Part shown: positions 9,675 through 22,200 of the stretch, one piece after another
How positions within the stretch are numbered: position 1 is the first letter of the stretch
Layout: every line of letters starts with the position of its first letter
NCBI RefSeq assembly: GCF_963583255.1
Contig: NC_084813.1
Coordinates: forward strand, 11,828,001 to 11,892,000
Direction of reading: 5' to 3'
Length of the DNA stretch: 64,000 bases
Origin: Pyrus communis
Lineage: Eukaryota; Streptophyta; Magnoliopsida; Rosales; Rosaceae
Notes under the pieces: model-generated
What the model saw: only the letters and a program-made list of their open reading frames with translations
The model's database searches: none
What the model was told of the DNA's origin: nothing
Translations under genes and position numbers: made by a program

Positions 9675-11630
9675 AATTCCCCCACACTTAGCTTTTGCTA
9701 GTCCTCGAGCAAAACAAACAAACAAAAGAAACAAAACATATAATCTAAACCTTCCAACGTTTGCCTCAGGGATTTCCAATGAACCATAACATGTCAAAGA
9801 TCACCACTCACATAGATTTAAGCAATCCTTACCCTCGAGCGTACTTAATCATAGTCACCATTCACTAGCTCACATTTAATCAATTAACACAACATTTTGA
9901 ATGTAGTAACATGCCTTAAAGAATTCCCTCAATTCCTTACTAGATGTACGCTCAATTTTCACTCAGATTTTCTGACTACACTCCCTACACTAGATATATG
10001 TGAGAAGATTGATGTAAACATGTAGACGAGCCACTCACATATGTATAATGAAAGAAAGCACTTTCAGGAATTATTAATGCATGTATATATATGATCTCAT
10101 GAATGGAACGCCACTACTTAAACGCGAGAACCAGGGACACCATATGCTCAAACCAATTCTAAACTCCACATATTGAAACACATAACAATCAAGATAGAAG
10201 TCTAAGGGTTGTAATGGGACTAAGGTATATGCTAACAAGGAAAGGTAGAGGAAACAAACGTTCTTAAAGCAATAGTGAGCAAAGTAATGAATTAGGCACT
10301 TAGAATTCCCTTTAGAATGTAGAAAACTACCTTTGAAACACAAGGGGAGATTCATGCAATATTTAGGGTCAAATTCAACTTTTTGGACCCTTTCTTCAAC
10401 AATCAATACACGTGAGTTCATTCTCACTTATTTTCAATTCCTTTTTTTTTCCTTTTCGTCTTCTTTCTCTTTTTTTTCACATTTTTTTTTTCATTTTTTT
10501 TTCTTTTTTTTTTTTCCCGTGCCTCCTTTAAGACTTAGGCACACACATACACACAAAAATCCCTTCCCCCACACTTGTTTTCTGCAATAATGTCACTCAA
10601 AAAGAATTCCTTCTAAATCATGCTCCACTATACTTCAAGAACAAGGGTATGGAAAGTCCTATTCTAGGCTAGGTAAGGGGGATGTGGTTAACAAAGAAAA
10701 TAGGTAAATAAGGCTCAACGGGCTAATCCTACAATACAAATGACAAGGGTGGATTCGGCTATTTGGCTATGGTGGTGACTACTAAACAACTTCATCTTGT
10801 TATTTGTTAGGCTAATCAATTTCCTGCTTTGAATAAAACGGGTATGAGTTCTAGTATTTGGAACTATAATGATGAAACGCATTCTAAGTAGCAACCAAGC
10901 AAAGAATAATGAGATCATGCAACGACTTTAGAAAACAAGAATGCACAGATTAATAACTCTCCAAATAAACGTTTAGGCTCAAGTCTCTCAGGGATGTAGC
11001 GTTTGTTTGAGTTCCTTCCTTCAAGCATGTTACAAAAACTGATTTTATCCTTTGTGATTGCATGTGAATTTGTAAACTATAACTACAACCAAGAATAAAC
11101 CAAAGAGCAAATCAAACTTCCATCCATGTTTGTAACTCTCTTTAACAGTCATGCATTAAAAACCAAATCCTCATCATTGTGTTGGAAGGTATCCTAAGAC
11201 GCAAACAAACACACTAAAACAACTCTTTTTGGCTTTTTCAAAACACTTTTTTCAATTTTTTTTTTCAAATTTTCGGATTTTTACTTCAAAACACACCAAA
11301 ACAGCTCAAAATGCATTAAAACACTTAAAAACAGTGAGAAACAACATTAGAAGTGATAGGTGATAGAATCCCACGAATTTTGCATAAAAACACTTGTTTA
11401 CCCCCCCACACTTAAATCAAACATTGTCCTCAATGTTTCACACAACGACTCACACAAAAGCAAACAAATAACAAACAACTAAGCATGATAAAATAAAGCA
11501 GCAAAGAGAAGGGTTTAGAAACGCAAATTTGGGTTTGGAGTGGAAGTTCCATCTTCTCATTGTCGAATGCATGGGTTGCCTCCCAAGAAGCGCTTGCTTT
11601 AACGTCTTCCAGCCGGACGAATATGCCATG
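9675..11630 (-). other. 3' noncoding region of E2
   Basis: About 1.95 kb runs between the end of the residual pol frame and the 3' LTR. It holds the reverse complements of the blocks described for E1: conserved block at 11569-11620, hairpin at 11419-11438, C-run at 11401-11407, the TACCTTCCAACACAATGATGAGG-like block near 11180, and a pyrimidine-rich tract at 10440-10520. I see no protein-coding gene. Confidence 0.75.
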
Positions 11631-12287
11631 CTAAGCTTCACTAGTACCCATGGCATGGAGGGGTACATCATCCACAACATGCTCCTCAAAATTCTCATCG
11701 TATGGCTCTATGAATGGAAGGGGATAGTGATCCTCCTTGATTGTGGTGTTTTGGTTCCTAAAGTCCATGTAAATGCTCCCACCACCTTGAAATCGACTGG
11801 GTACCTGCACCAAAGAAGGTAACAACCTATCAGTTGAAATGGGAATTGGAATTGGGATTTGAGACTTACTACGATGTTGTGGCAATGCCCCTAGGGCAGC
11901 CACCATCTCGCCAATTTTATCACTAGGCATGACCAAATTGGGTGTTTTTAGGGTAGTGGCGTGCTCCTTGTGCTCCCTTCCAATTCCTTCCTCGATGGTG
12001 GTTCTAGATACATCCTGCCTTATATTTTTAATTATACCAATGGCAAAACAAGAACGAACATCATTAGGATTCTCAATGGATTCAGAAACTTTAAAGTTAA
12101 TCATATCACCACCAAATTCCATAGTTAAGGCTCCCTTGGCCATGTCAATCTTGGTGTGGGCTGTTTTCATGAAAGGTCTTCCAAGTAAGAGTGGTGATGG
12201 TGGGGAGTGGGTTGAATCCTCCATGTCAAGCACATAGAAATCTGCAGGAAAAATCAAGTGGTCTACCTGCACCAAAACATCTTCCAA
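11631..12287 (-). pseudogene. pol: E2 protease remnant fused to RT scraps and the integrase tail (218 aa)
   Basis: The frame begins after the stop at 12324 with EDVLVQVDHLIFPADFYVLDMED and the LLGRPFMKTAHTKID segment of the protease region. After STDRLLPSLVQ it jumps to a short RT piece (IYMDFRNQNTT, corresponding to VCIDYRKINATT, then DHYPLPF). It then jumps straight to the end of integrase (EPYDENFEEHVVDDVPLHAMG, which matches the C-terminal end of the E4 frame). Both deletions keep the frame, removing the FMDD active site, RNase H and the integrase core. The protein cannot have RT activity. E2 therefore looks like a derivative that once encoded Gag plus a partial protease only. Confidence 0.8.
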
Positions 12288-12323
12288 AACTCCCCTTGGG
12301 TATGCATTAGATCGATCGGCTAA

Positions 12324-13385
12324 TTAAATAATAACACCATCATTTTTAAGCTCTCCTAGATTCATAGATGCATAAACAGAATATGGCATGACATTAATTG
12401 ATGCACCTAAATCTAGCATAGCATGTTCAAACCTTGTATTACCAATTACACAAAGGATCGTGAAACTACCTGGATCTTTGCATTTAGGTGGCAGCTTACT
12501 TTGCAACATTGCAGAGACATTCTCACTTACATGTACCACCTCTTTCTCCCGAATCCGCTTCCTTGTTGTACAAATCTTCTTCAAAAACTTAGCATACTTT
12601 GGAATTTGCTTTATTGCATCAAGGAGCGGGACATTGACATGCACCATCCTAAACATCTCTAGGATGTCTTTTTCATCATCGTCTGTCTTAGATTGCATAA
12701 ACCTGCTAGGAAAAGGCACATTTAGTGGAATAGAACTAGACAAATTCGAATTTGGACTTACCTTGGTGGTTTGGGATGGTTTTGGTGCACTAGGGGCCTG
12801 CGGCAAGGTTTGTTCCACCCTTACCGTGGCTTTGTCCAATTTCTCCTCTTCGAGCAGCAACTTTTTGTCCTCTTTTTGACTTGATTTGGTTGGTTTGGGG
12901 ATAGTTTCAACTTCCTTGCCACTTCTCAAGGTGATAGCCTTAACGGTTTCAAAACCTCCTTTTGGATTGACGATGGTCAAGCTAGGCAACTTGCCTTGCT
13001 CTCTGAATTGGCCCATGAACTCCGCAATCTGCCCTACTTGCTTTTCTAATTCGTCAACCTTTTTGTCCCTATTTTGCATTCTCTGCGCCATAGAAATTAG
13101 TAATTGAAAATTTTGATCATTATCTATGGACGAACCTGATTTGGGTTGTGTAGGTTGTGCTTGGGGTGGTGTGGGTGCATACGGCCTTTGGTAGAATCCC
13201 GGAGGTTGCTGCCTAAATGCGCTTTGTTGTTGGGGTTGTTGGGGCTCCCTCCATTTGAAATTTGGATGATCTCGCCAACCGGGATTGTAGGTATTAGAGA
13301 ATGGATCATCCTTGGTTGATTTGGACTTTGGTACCCCACAGCATGGGCACTCTCCCATCCTCCATTCTCTATCAATTGAGGACAT
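12324..13385 (-). pseudogene. gag: E2 gag C-terminal half and protease start (353 aa)
   Basis: This continues the Gag frame after a one-base deletion at about 13313. It reads DPFSNTYNPGWRDHPNFKWREPQQP, a Gln/Pro-rich stretch, a coiled-coil-like VDELEKQVGQIAEFMGQF, SGKEVETIPKPTKS, an acidic patch, RVEQTLPQAP, NVPFPSRFM, and the conserved DILEMFRMVHVNVPLLDAIKQ segment. It ends with the protease start (FTILCVIGNTRFEHAMLDLGASINVMP, active-site Asp in DLGA). It stops at 12324-12326, where CAA of the VIIQLADRS motif has become TAA. The apparent start codon is internal; the true start is upstream at 14371. Confidence 0.82.
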
Positions 13386-14398
13386 TGATCATTGAGAAGT
13401 CCTTGCATAGAGCACACTCCACATATGGCCGTACCTTGCATTTTGGATCCTTCAACAACCTGAGACACAAGCATAGTGAGATTAGCTAGTTCAGATTGAA
13501 TTTCAGAAATTGCACTTGCCTCATTCACTTGTTGTCGTGGGGTATCTCTTTGTCCAACGCCTTCATATTGTTGTGCATTCAATGCTCGGTTTGCAATTAA
13601 GACCTTGGCAGCCACCGGTGTTTTGTCAACCAAAGCACCTCCCGTTGAAGCATCTAGCATCTGTCTCTCAATTGGAAAGAGTCCCTCGTAGAAATATTGA
13701 ATTAAGAGCTCTTCCTTCATTTGATGTTGAGGACATGATGCAACTAGAGTCTTGAAACGCTTATAATACGCTAGAAAAGACTTCCCTTGATTTTGTTGAA
13801 TTCCGCTAATCTTCTTCCTCAAAAGAATCACTCTTGAAGTTGGGAAGAATTTCTCCAAGAATGCTCTCTTCATGCTTTCCCAAGACGTAACGGTCCTGGG
13901 TGCCAATTCATAGAGCCAATCCTTAGCCTTTTCCAAAAAAGAGAATGGAAAGGCTTTCATCTTCAATATACTCCCATCGACAGTGATGGGTGCCATGCTC
14001 GAACATACCACTTCAAACTCCTTAAGGTGCTTGTTTAGATCTTCCATGGACAACCCATGGTATTTGGGAATGTGATGCAACAAGCTTGACTTCAAGTGAA
14101 ACTCATTGGTCTTGCCTTGAGCCGCCCTAGGATATTGAATGCATAATGGCACGGCATTGTCCAATCCCGAGGCAGAAAGCTCCTTGATTGTTCGATTATC
14201 TGCAGCCATGGCTTGTTCTTCTTCTTCCACTTCTTCTTCCTCAGATTCGACCTCTGAACTTGAACTAGGTGGGTTAGGTTCTGGTTGCTTCCTCTTTCTT
14301 CTTAAAGTTTGCTCAAAATTGTCGTCAAACTGTAATATATTCACACGAACTGGATGAGAACTACGAGTCATACACTTGTACCTAGAATAAGGAAACAA
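13124..14398 (-). pseudogene. gag: E2 Gag N-terminal and capsid part (frameshifted)
   Basis: The likely start is the Met of MTRSSHPVRVN at 14371, after the acceptor-like TTCTAGGTAC; ten upstream codons are open by chance. An acidic N-terminal region is followed by DNRTIKELSASGLDNAVPLCIQYP and the retrotransposon capsid domain (roughly residues 110-240, with DWLYELAPRTVTSWESMKRAFLEKFFP and QYFYEGLFPIERQMLDASTGGALVDKTP). The zinc knuckle reads CGVCSMQGLLNDC-type spacing with Leu in place of His, so zinc binding is probably lost. From about 13313 downstream the frame is shifted and meaningless. The homologous E4 and E7 frames stay open here, so this is decay. Confidence 0.85.
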
Positions 14399-14558
14399 AA
14401 CAAATCAGCAACCCCCTTAGAGGGCACGGCAAACACACAAAAACTATGAAATAAGGCACGGTAAACACTAAAATAAAGAACAAATAAACACACGACACTC
14501 TTGACCTTAAGACACACTTTGACACGACACAAACACAAGGGATTAGCAAGTTTGCTAA

Positions 14559-14576
14559 TCCTTGGCAACGGCGCCA
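14559..14576 (-). other. Primer-binding site of E2 (tRNA-Asp, one mismatch)
   Basis: The reverse strand reads TGGCGCCGTTGCCAAGGA, differing at one position from the tRNA-Asp complement. It lies six bases inside the 5' LTR. The reverse complement of GGGATTAGCAA...TTGCTAATCC flanks it. Confidence 0.88.
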
Positions 14577-14581
14577 AAATT

Positions 14582-16650
14582 TGATGTGAAAATTAACTTA
14601 ACACACAAATTAACCCTCTTTTGACAATTGTAGCATATAAATAAGTAGGGATCGTTCTTAAACCGGGGATTAAGAGGGATTGCTAAACACTTTAAACTGA
14701 CTCAAATAAATAAAACTAACCTTTAAAACACTTAACTTAACTTAAAAGACTCAAAACAAGTTCACAAGACTCAAAATATGCTAAAAACACTCAAAACTAC
14801 CTAAAAACACAAACTGGGCAGATTTGACTCTAAACACAAACTTGGACGAAATTTGGTTCTAACTTGACTCAAAACACTCAAAAACACAATCTAAAACATA
14901 TTTTAACTATTTAGACACTCTAGAATAAATGGGGATTTGATTTTGGACGAAAATAAAATAAACAAAACAAGAAATTAAACTAGGCAGATTTGGACGAATT
15001 TGATGGAATTAAGTGGATGATGGGATAGCTAGGAGGTTTTTCTCCACACATGGCATACTTGCATAAAAACCAATCTCCAGTTGCTTATTCAATGAATTAT
15101 GAACCTCAACACCCCAAGTTAATTAGGTACGCTTTAAATTAACTCTCAGATTTCCCTTAGGTCATTGAATTGAATGGAATTAGCGCATTGCAATCAAATT
15201 ATTCCTCAAAAGTTCTCTATATGAAAGCGCATAATAGAAAAACAATCAAAGATCATTAGATTCTATGGAAATCATAAGTGTTGACGAGGCATTCGTAACT
15301 ATGAAAGCGCATGATACTTATGCCAAGAATTCACTTAACATGATTGTGACCAACAATCTTAACTACTCATGAATATAAGTTCCCAACGATTAGGTGAAGT
15401 TTCCTTATACCCTAGCATCAGATTTATGCATTCAAATTAAGTCTGTACTCTCAATTCATATACATAAACAAGTTTTAATTGAAATAGATAAGTAAATTGA
15501 ATTCACCATTCATGAAATCACAACTGAAAGTAATCAAATCATAATGCAAATATAGCCATGGTTTCGAAATTCCCCCTAGCCAAAAAGGGGATTACTTCCT
15601 CATACTCGCAACACAAAGATTATTGAATTTAAAGATTGAAATCATAAGAAAGATTACACCTAAACGTTTCAGCAATTCCAGGATGAATTTGATGCACGGC
15701 TAGGGCTTCTCTTCCTCCTCCTTTCTGAGGCACAAGGTGTGGGTGGTGGATTTGAGGGTTTTGAATGGTGTGTTCTTGTTTAGAGGGATGAAGGATGGCT
15801 GAATATGGTGGTAGGGTGCGGCAGGTTGTGTATGGAGGTGTAGGGAGTGGATGGAGGATGAGAATGGAGGCTAGGGTGTTGCGGCAACAAGGTTTCTGAA
15901 TAGCATAAAGGGTGGTACGAATTTGTGGCTGAAAATATGTATATATAGTCCTAGGGTTAATTAGATTAGGGTTACAACTTAGCAGATTTTATGGATTAGG
16001 GCCCTAGGGTTCATCACAAGCAAGTTAAATCCACTTAGGAGAGGGTTTGGCCCAATTAGTTTTAGAAATGGATTTGTATACCCAAATCCACAAGGATTAA
16101 GGCCTAACAAATCAGAATCCAAAAGGAAAAAGGTTTAGGAAATTCGTCCAAATTGGGCCTTCTAGAAACTAAGTGTTTTGTGGCTGATTTTGGGTTTTCT
16201 AGAAGAAATAAAAGGGGGAAGGGTGTGGCACTCTTTTAGGGTCAGATAAGGCTTCTAGAAATTAGGTTTTTAGGTCCACTTGCAGCTAGGATTAAGGTGG
16301 AACAAGATTAGGTTAGGATAAGATAGGATAAGGTTAGATAAGGTTAGATAAGGTTTTGGATAATGTTTCCTCTTTTGAGCTGATTCCTTATCCTCTTTGT
16401 CTTGACTTTAATTTCTTCCTCTTCTTATCAGATTCCTAGCCTTTTAAACTCCAAATTCGTCCATCCATCTTGGCCCATACATGTGCTATCCATTTAGTGC
16501 CCAAAACTGCTCCAAAATGCACTTTCTTGGTACCTTAACCCTTTGGACCTACAAACACACGAAAATGAGTTGAAATACTACATTAACTAAGAAATAATAA
16601 CAAAATGCACAAGAATAAGCTTGCTAAGTCACCTCAATATGCTCCTATCA
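14582..16650 (-). repeat. 5' LTR of E2
   Basis: The LTR is 2069 bp, from TGATGTGAAAATT to TATGCTCCTATCA. The TATA box TATATATA lies at 15940-15947 on the reverse strand, about 700 bp from the LTR start. A cluster of GATAAG-type motifs in U3 is at about 16300-16355. It is followed by the ATGCA target duplication. Confidence 0.92.
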
Positions 16651-19262
16651 ATGCAACTAACTTGGGGCATTGTCATTCATAGTCTAAAGGAATAATAACT
16701 GGAAATTGGTTCATATGCATATATCATGTGTGGAGAAGGACCCTCTAACTAGCCTTTCACCCATTTAATTCACTTAAATTCGCTTTCCAAAGTGTTTTCT
16801 ACAAAGTTTTTGTTTTAAGTTTTAAATTCGTCAAAAACAATCAATTTAGTCTTATTAATTGAGTCAAAATCTGTTTTCCTTGAGTCTTTTGAGTCAAGTT
16901 AAGTCCTATTTTCGTCCAAATCACTTGTTAGGTCTAGAATTGAGTCTTTTTGATTGTTGGTTGTTGTTTTAAGTGTCTTAAATTAGTTTTGAATCTATAG
17001 AGTCTAGTTTAGTGTTTTTGAGTCTTATTTGTATTGATTAGCATTCCTAGTTAATCCCCGGTCTAGAACAATCCCTACTTACATATCTACTACAATTGTC
17101 ACAAATAGGGTTTAATTTTGTGTGTCAAGTTAATTTTCACATCAAATTTTGGTGTCGTTGCCGGGGATTAGCAAACTTGCTAATCCCTTTTGTTTGTGTA
17201 GTGTCTTTTTAGTGTCTTTGTGTCTTTGAGTCTTAATAGTCTAAAATTCGTCCAAATAACTTCTTAGAGTCTGTTTCGAGTCAATTTAGCTCAGTTTGTG
17301 TGTTTTGAGTCTTTTTAGTTTGTTTTGAGTCATATAAGTCTTGTGAAGTGTTTTTAAGTTTTGTTTTGTGTTTTTAAGTCAGTTTAGAGTAGATTAGCAT
17401 TCCTTCTAATCCCCGGCCTAAAACGATTCCTACTTTCATATACTACGATCATAGGGTTTTAATTTGAGTGTCAGAATATTTCACATCAGAATTTGATGCT
17501 AGAATATAAGGGAGTGTCACATAATCGTTGTAAACTTATATTCACAAGTAAAGGTTGCTTGTCACAATCATGTTAAGTTAAATTCCTGGCTTGAGTGTCA
17601 TGATGTCATAGTTACAAATGCCTTATCAATGCTTATGATTTTCACAAAACTCAATGATCTTTCCTTGTATCTCTATTATGCAGTTCATGTAGGGAACTTG
17701 GGAAGAATAATTTGGTTGTCGATGCATTGTCCATCCAATTTAATGATTTAAGGAAAATCTGAGGGTTAATTAGTGATGTCACGGTTAATCTGGGGTGTGT
17801 AGGTTCGTGGTTTATCAAAAAAGCAATTGGAAATCAATTTGTATTCAAGTGTGTCATGTGTGGAAAAGGACCCTCTAGCTAGCTAATCATCCATCCATTT
17901 ATCCAATTTCGTATCAAACTTTGTTTAAGTCTTTAAGTTACTTGTTTTTACTTTAAATTCGTAAAAAAACCCAATCCCCTTTACTTTGTTGTGTCAAATT
18001 AGTTAGAATCTGTCTTATTGTGTGTTTTTAAGTGTTTTGAGTCAAAACCAATTCAATTTTCGTCCAAAGTAAGTCCTAGAGTGTAGTTTGAGACTATTTG
18101 ATTGTTTTGTGCTGTTTTGAGTCTTTTTAGTTGTTTTGAGTCATATAAGTTTAGTTAAGAGTCTTTGAGTTTACTTAAGTATTTTTAAGCCTAGTTTTGT
18201 ATCTTTGAGTCAGTTCTTATTAGATTAGCAATCCCTCCTAATCCCCGGCTTAGAACGATCCCTACTTACATCTTTACTACAATTGTCAATAATAGGGTTT
18301 AATTTGAGTGCTATTATTTATCATATCATACAACCAGATTTGCTCTCTTTTACCCTTCTCTTTATTGTTTTTACTTTGCCATGATTGTCTTGTTTGCTAG
18401 TTATCTTTTATTGCTTTCTCGTTTAAGTTTATTTTTGAAACATTGAGGACAATATTTGGTTTAAGTGTTGGGGGGGGGGGGGTGTAAACAGATTGCTTTT
18501 CATGACTTATTTTCAAATTTCATCACCTATCACCTATCACTACTAATGTTGTTATTCACTGTTTTAAAGTGTTTTATCGTGTGTCGTATAATAAAATTCT
18601 GGAAAAAAAAAATCGAAAAAGTTTGAGAAATACCACAAAAAAGAGTTGTTTTTGTTGCTTGTTTGTGTCATAGGGTACCTTCCAACACAATGATGAGGAT
18701 TTGGTTTTTAATTGCATGACTATTAAAGAAAGTTACAAACATGGGTGGAAGTTTGATATGCTCTTTGGTTAGTACTTAGTTGTAGTTCTCATTTACGATT
18801 TCACATGTAATCACAAAGGAAAAAAAATCAGTTTTTGTAACATGCTTGAAGGAAGAAACTCAAACTAATGCTACAACCCTGTGAGACTTGAGCCTATTCT
18901 TTGTTTGGAGAGTTATTAATCTGTGATATTCTTGCTTTCTAAAGTTGTTGCATGATCTCATTATTTCTTTGCTTGGTTGCTACTTAGAATGCTTTTTCAT
19001 CATTTTAGTTCCAAATACTAGAACTCATGCATGTTTCATTCAAAGCATAAAATTGATTGCATAACAAATAACAAGGTGAAGTTGTTTAGTTACCAGCAGA
19101 GCCAAAAAGCCTTATCCCTTGCATATGTATTGTAGGTTTAACCCCTTTGAGGCTTATTTGGCCTATTTTCTTTGTTAGCCTGCATTATCCCTACCTAGCC
19201 TAGTATAGGAATATCCATACCCTTGTTCTTAAAGAATAGTGATGCATGACTTATTGGGAATT
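16651..19262 (+). mobile_element. E0: rearranged remnants of an older forward element
   Basis: Positions 1-10 and 16651-17144 are the two sides of an LTR into which E2 inserted. The LTR ends in CACATCA at 17144 and is followed by a PBS at 17150-17167. After only about 60 bases of leader, a second LTR 3' fragment starts (about 17225-17487, close to 52260-52497). It is joined to a third LTR fragment (17488-18328, ending ATATCA). That in turn is joined directly to the 3' noncoding region of an element (18329-19262, with hairpin at 18438-18457 and a G-run at 18469-18482). No coding sequence survives. The pattern suggests recombination between related copies. Confidence 0.78.
17150..17167 (+). other. 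Primer-binding site of E0 (two mismatches)
   Basis: TGGTGTCGTTGCCGGGGA follows the LTR end at 17144. A perfect inverted repeat GGGATTAGCAA / TTGCTAATCCC follows directly. Confidence 0.85.
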
Positions 19263-22200
19263 TGATAGGAGCATATTTAGGCGACTTACTTAGCTTGTTT
19301 TCGTGCATTTATGTTGTTAGTTCATAGTTGTTTTAGTAGTTTAAGCCATTTTCGTGTGTTTTTAGGTTCCCATGGCTAGGGAAGCAAAAAGGTGCATTTT
19401 GGAGCATTTTGGAGCAAAATTGGACTTGGAATGGATAGCCTATGCTTGGAGCAAAAGGAATTGACGAAATTGAAGACCTAAAGGTGTTAGGATTCCTAAT
19501 CAAAGAAGGATTCCTAATCTAAGAAGGATTCCTAGTCAAAGAAGGTTTCCTACTTGAAGTAGGAAAGTTAAGCCAAGGTTTCCTATTTTTGTTTGACCTT
19601 TCCTAATCCTAAATATCCCTAAGTTCTAGCAACTTTGAAGGTATCTTATGCATTTTAGGACACAAACCAAAGATTCCTTGCACTATCCTAGTCTATGCCG
19701 CACCTTTCTTACCCTTTTCTTCCAAAATCTGCCATATATCTTCTTTCCCCTTTTATTCTAGTCAATGCCGCAACTTTCCTTCCCTTTTCCATTGGGATTC
19801 TGATTTGTTACCCTTTTTCCTTGAGGATTTGGAGCTAAAAACCTTCCCAAATTAATTACTTATTGCCTTAACCTTTCTTCCTCTATATATACATAATCTG
19901 CTGCACTTATGGGGGATTCTAGACAGCCATACACATCCATACGAATTATTCCTCATTCTCTCCATTCATTCAGCCATCATCCACCCCCTACCACCATCCA
20001 ACCTATCCATCCATCACCATAATTGATGCGTTACGAATGTGACACACAAATTAAACCCTATTTGTGACAATTGTAGTAATGATGTAAGTAGGGATCGTTC
20101 TAACCGGGGATTAACTAGGGGTGCTAAACACTTTAAACTGACTCAATAAATAAAACTAACCTTCAAAACACTTAACTCACTTAAAAAAAAACTCAAAACA
20201 AGTTCACAAGACTCAAAATAAGCTAAAAACACTCAAAATTGCCTAAAAACACAAACTGGGCAGTTTTGAGCCTAAACACAAACTTGGACGAAAATTGGTT
20301 CTAACTTGACTCAAAACTCTTAAAAACACAATCTAAAACATAATTGAACCAATTAGACACTCTAAGACAATTGGGGATTTGGTTTTGGACGAAAGTCAAA
20401 CAGACAAAACAATAATGTAAACTAGGCAGATTTGGACGAATTTGAAGGTGTTTGTGACTCCAAATACTTAAAAACACAAAATAAGACAGATTATAATGAC
20501 TAAGACTTAACAAAATATGGGGGGATTGTGTTTGGACGAAATTAAATTAAATGGACAGATTGTAAAACAAATTGTGATGAATCAATGGATGATGGAATAG
20601 CTAAGGGGTTCTTCTCCACACATGAAATATATGCAATGTAAATCAATTTCCAGTTATCAATTCAATAAGTTATGAACCTCGACACTCCAAGTTAATTAGG
20701 TCCGCTTAAATTAACCTTCAGATTTCCCTAGAATCATTGAATTGGATGAATATGCATCGCAAACAAATTATTCCTAACAAGTTCTCTATATGAACAGCAT
20801 GATAAAGACACAAGTTAGAATCATTACGTTCTTTGGAAATCATAAGCATCGACAAGGCATTTGTAACTATGAAAAGCATGATACTCTTGCCAGGAATCTA
20901 CTTAACATGATCGTGACTAGCGACCTTCACTACTTGTGAATATAAATTCATAACGATTAGGTGAAACAAACTTATATCCTAGCACCAAATTCAAGCATGC
21001 AAATTAAGCATGCACTCTCAATCAACATACAAGAATAAGTTCTAAATTCAACGGTTAAGCAAATTGTATTCACGACTTATGCAATGATAACTGGAAGTAA
21101 TCAACTTATTTCACATATATAATCATGGTTTCAAATACACCCTTAGCCAAAACGAATTTAGCCAATCATACTCAAAGAAAAACAAAGATTACATGAATTA
21201 GACATTGAAATATAAGATAGAATACACCTAAAATTGTTCAACAACTCAGAATGAAGAGCCAAACAATTGCGTGAAACTATCTCCTTTCTCTTGCTTGCGG
21301 CAGATTGGATGAAATGATTTCTGGGCTGTTTTGATGATGTAGAATGGATTATGGGGGGTGTAGAGGCACGGCAAGGGGTGTAGGTTGGGTGTGGATGAGT
21401 GTTTGATGGTTGGAAGGTGGTGGAGAACTCAACAAAGAGGGTGGAAGAAGGTGGAGCGGCTGGTTGTATTTCTGGGCAGCAGAATGGTGTTTCAGGATGA
21501 ATGGATGTGTGTGGGACTGAATGGACGAATTTCTGTGGTCAATGATACTCTAGGGTTCGGCCAAGGGCTGATTATATGTATTTTGGGAAGTTAAAAACAT
21601 ACCTAATTAAGTTATGATTCAGATTTCCTAGTCTAAATAGAAAAGGTAAGTGAATAAAGTCCAAATAAAATCAGAAAAAGGGGATGCACGAATTTGAACA
21701 AATAAGGAATGTCCTTGCCTTGCAAGGAATCAGAAATTAAACCCCTTGCACAGCAAGGAAAGGGAATTTAAGGTAAGAAACGAAATTGGTGCAAAAGAAG
21801 GAAGGAAAAGTCAATTCCTTGCAAGAAATCAGAAATTAGGACTTTAGGGAAAGTTTTAGAACTAGGAAAGTGAATTAAACTAGGAAATAAGAAATTGAAA
21901 TCAGGAAACACAAGGGAAGGTGCGGCACAAAGCTTAGGGAAAGGTAAGGCACAAAGCAAGAGGTATTAGAATAAGGGAAAGGTCCTAACACATATGAAAA
22001 ATAGGGAAGTTTGCACAAAGAAAAGGAAACAACCTTCCTTGCACAGCAAGGAAGGGAAAGTTGCAAAGAACCTTTGTTTGTTGTCCAAGGGTGCTCGGGA
22101 GCCATCTTAAGTGCTAAAACTTAGAGCGTTCTTGATTTAGGAAAGGTCAACCAAAATAGGAAACTTTGGCCTAACTTTCCTACTTCAAGTAGGAATCCTT

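Larger units (their letters stand above)
11..16650 (-). mobile_element. E2: internally deleted Athila-type LTR retrotransposon, hosting E1
   Basis: This is a complete reverse-strand element. Its 5' LTR is 14582-16650. Its 3' LTR is 11-1436 plus 9060-9674, because E1 was inserted there later. The PBS is next to the 5' LTR and the PPT (TAAGTGTGGGGGAATT on the reverse strand) is at 9675-9690. The 5-bp target duplication ATGCA is at 6-10 and 16651-16655, which fixes the ends. The interior, about 4.9 kb, keeps gag and part of protease but lacks most of RT, all of RNase H and most of integrase. It could therefore move only with proteins from a relative. The LTRs differ by several percent and by indels, so E2 is older than E1. 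Confidence 0.93.

Noticed and set aside
10333..10590. Ser/Phe-rich frame resembling a membrane protein
   Set aside because: It is the complement of the A-rich tract in the 3' noncoding region; similar Phe-rich frames appear at 29328-29631 and 6082-6393 for the same reason.
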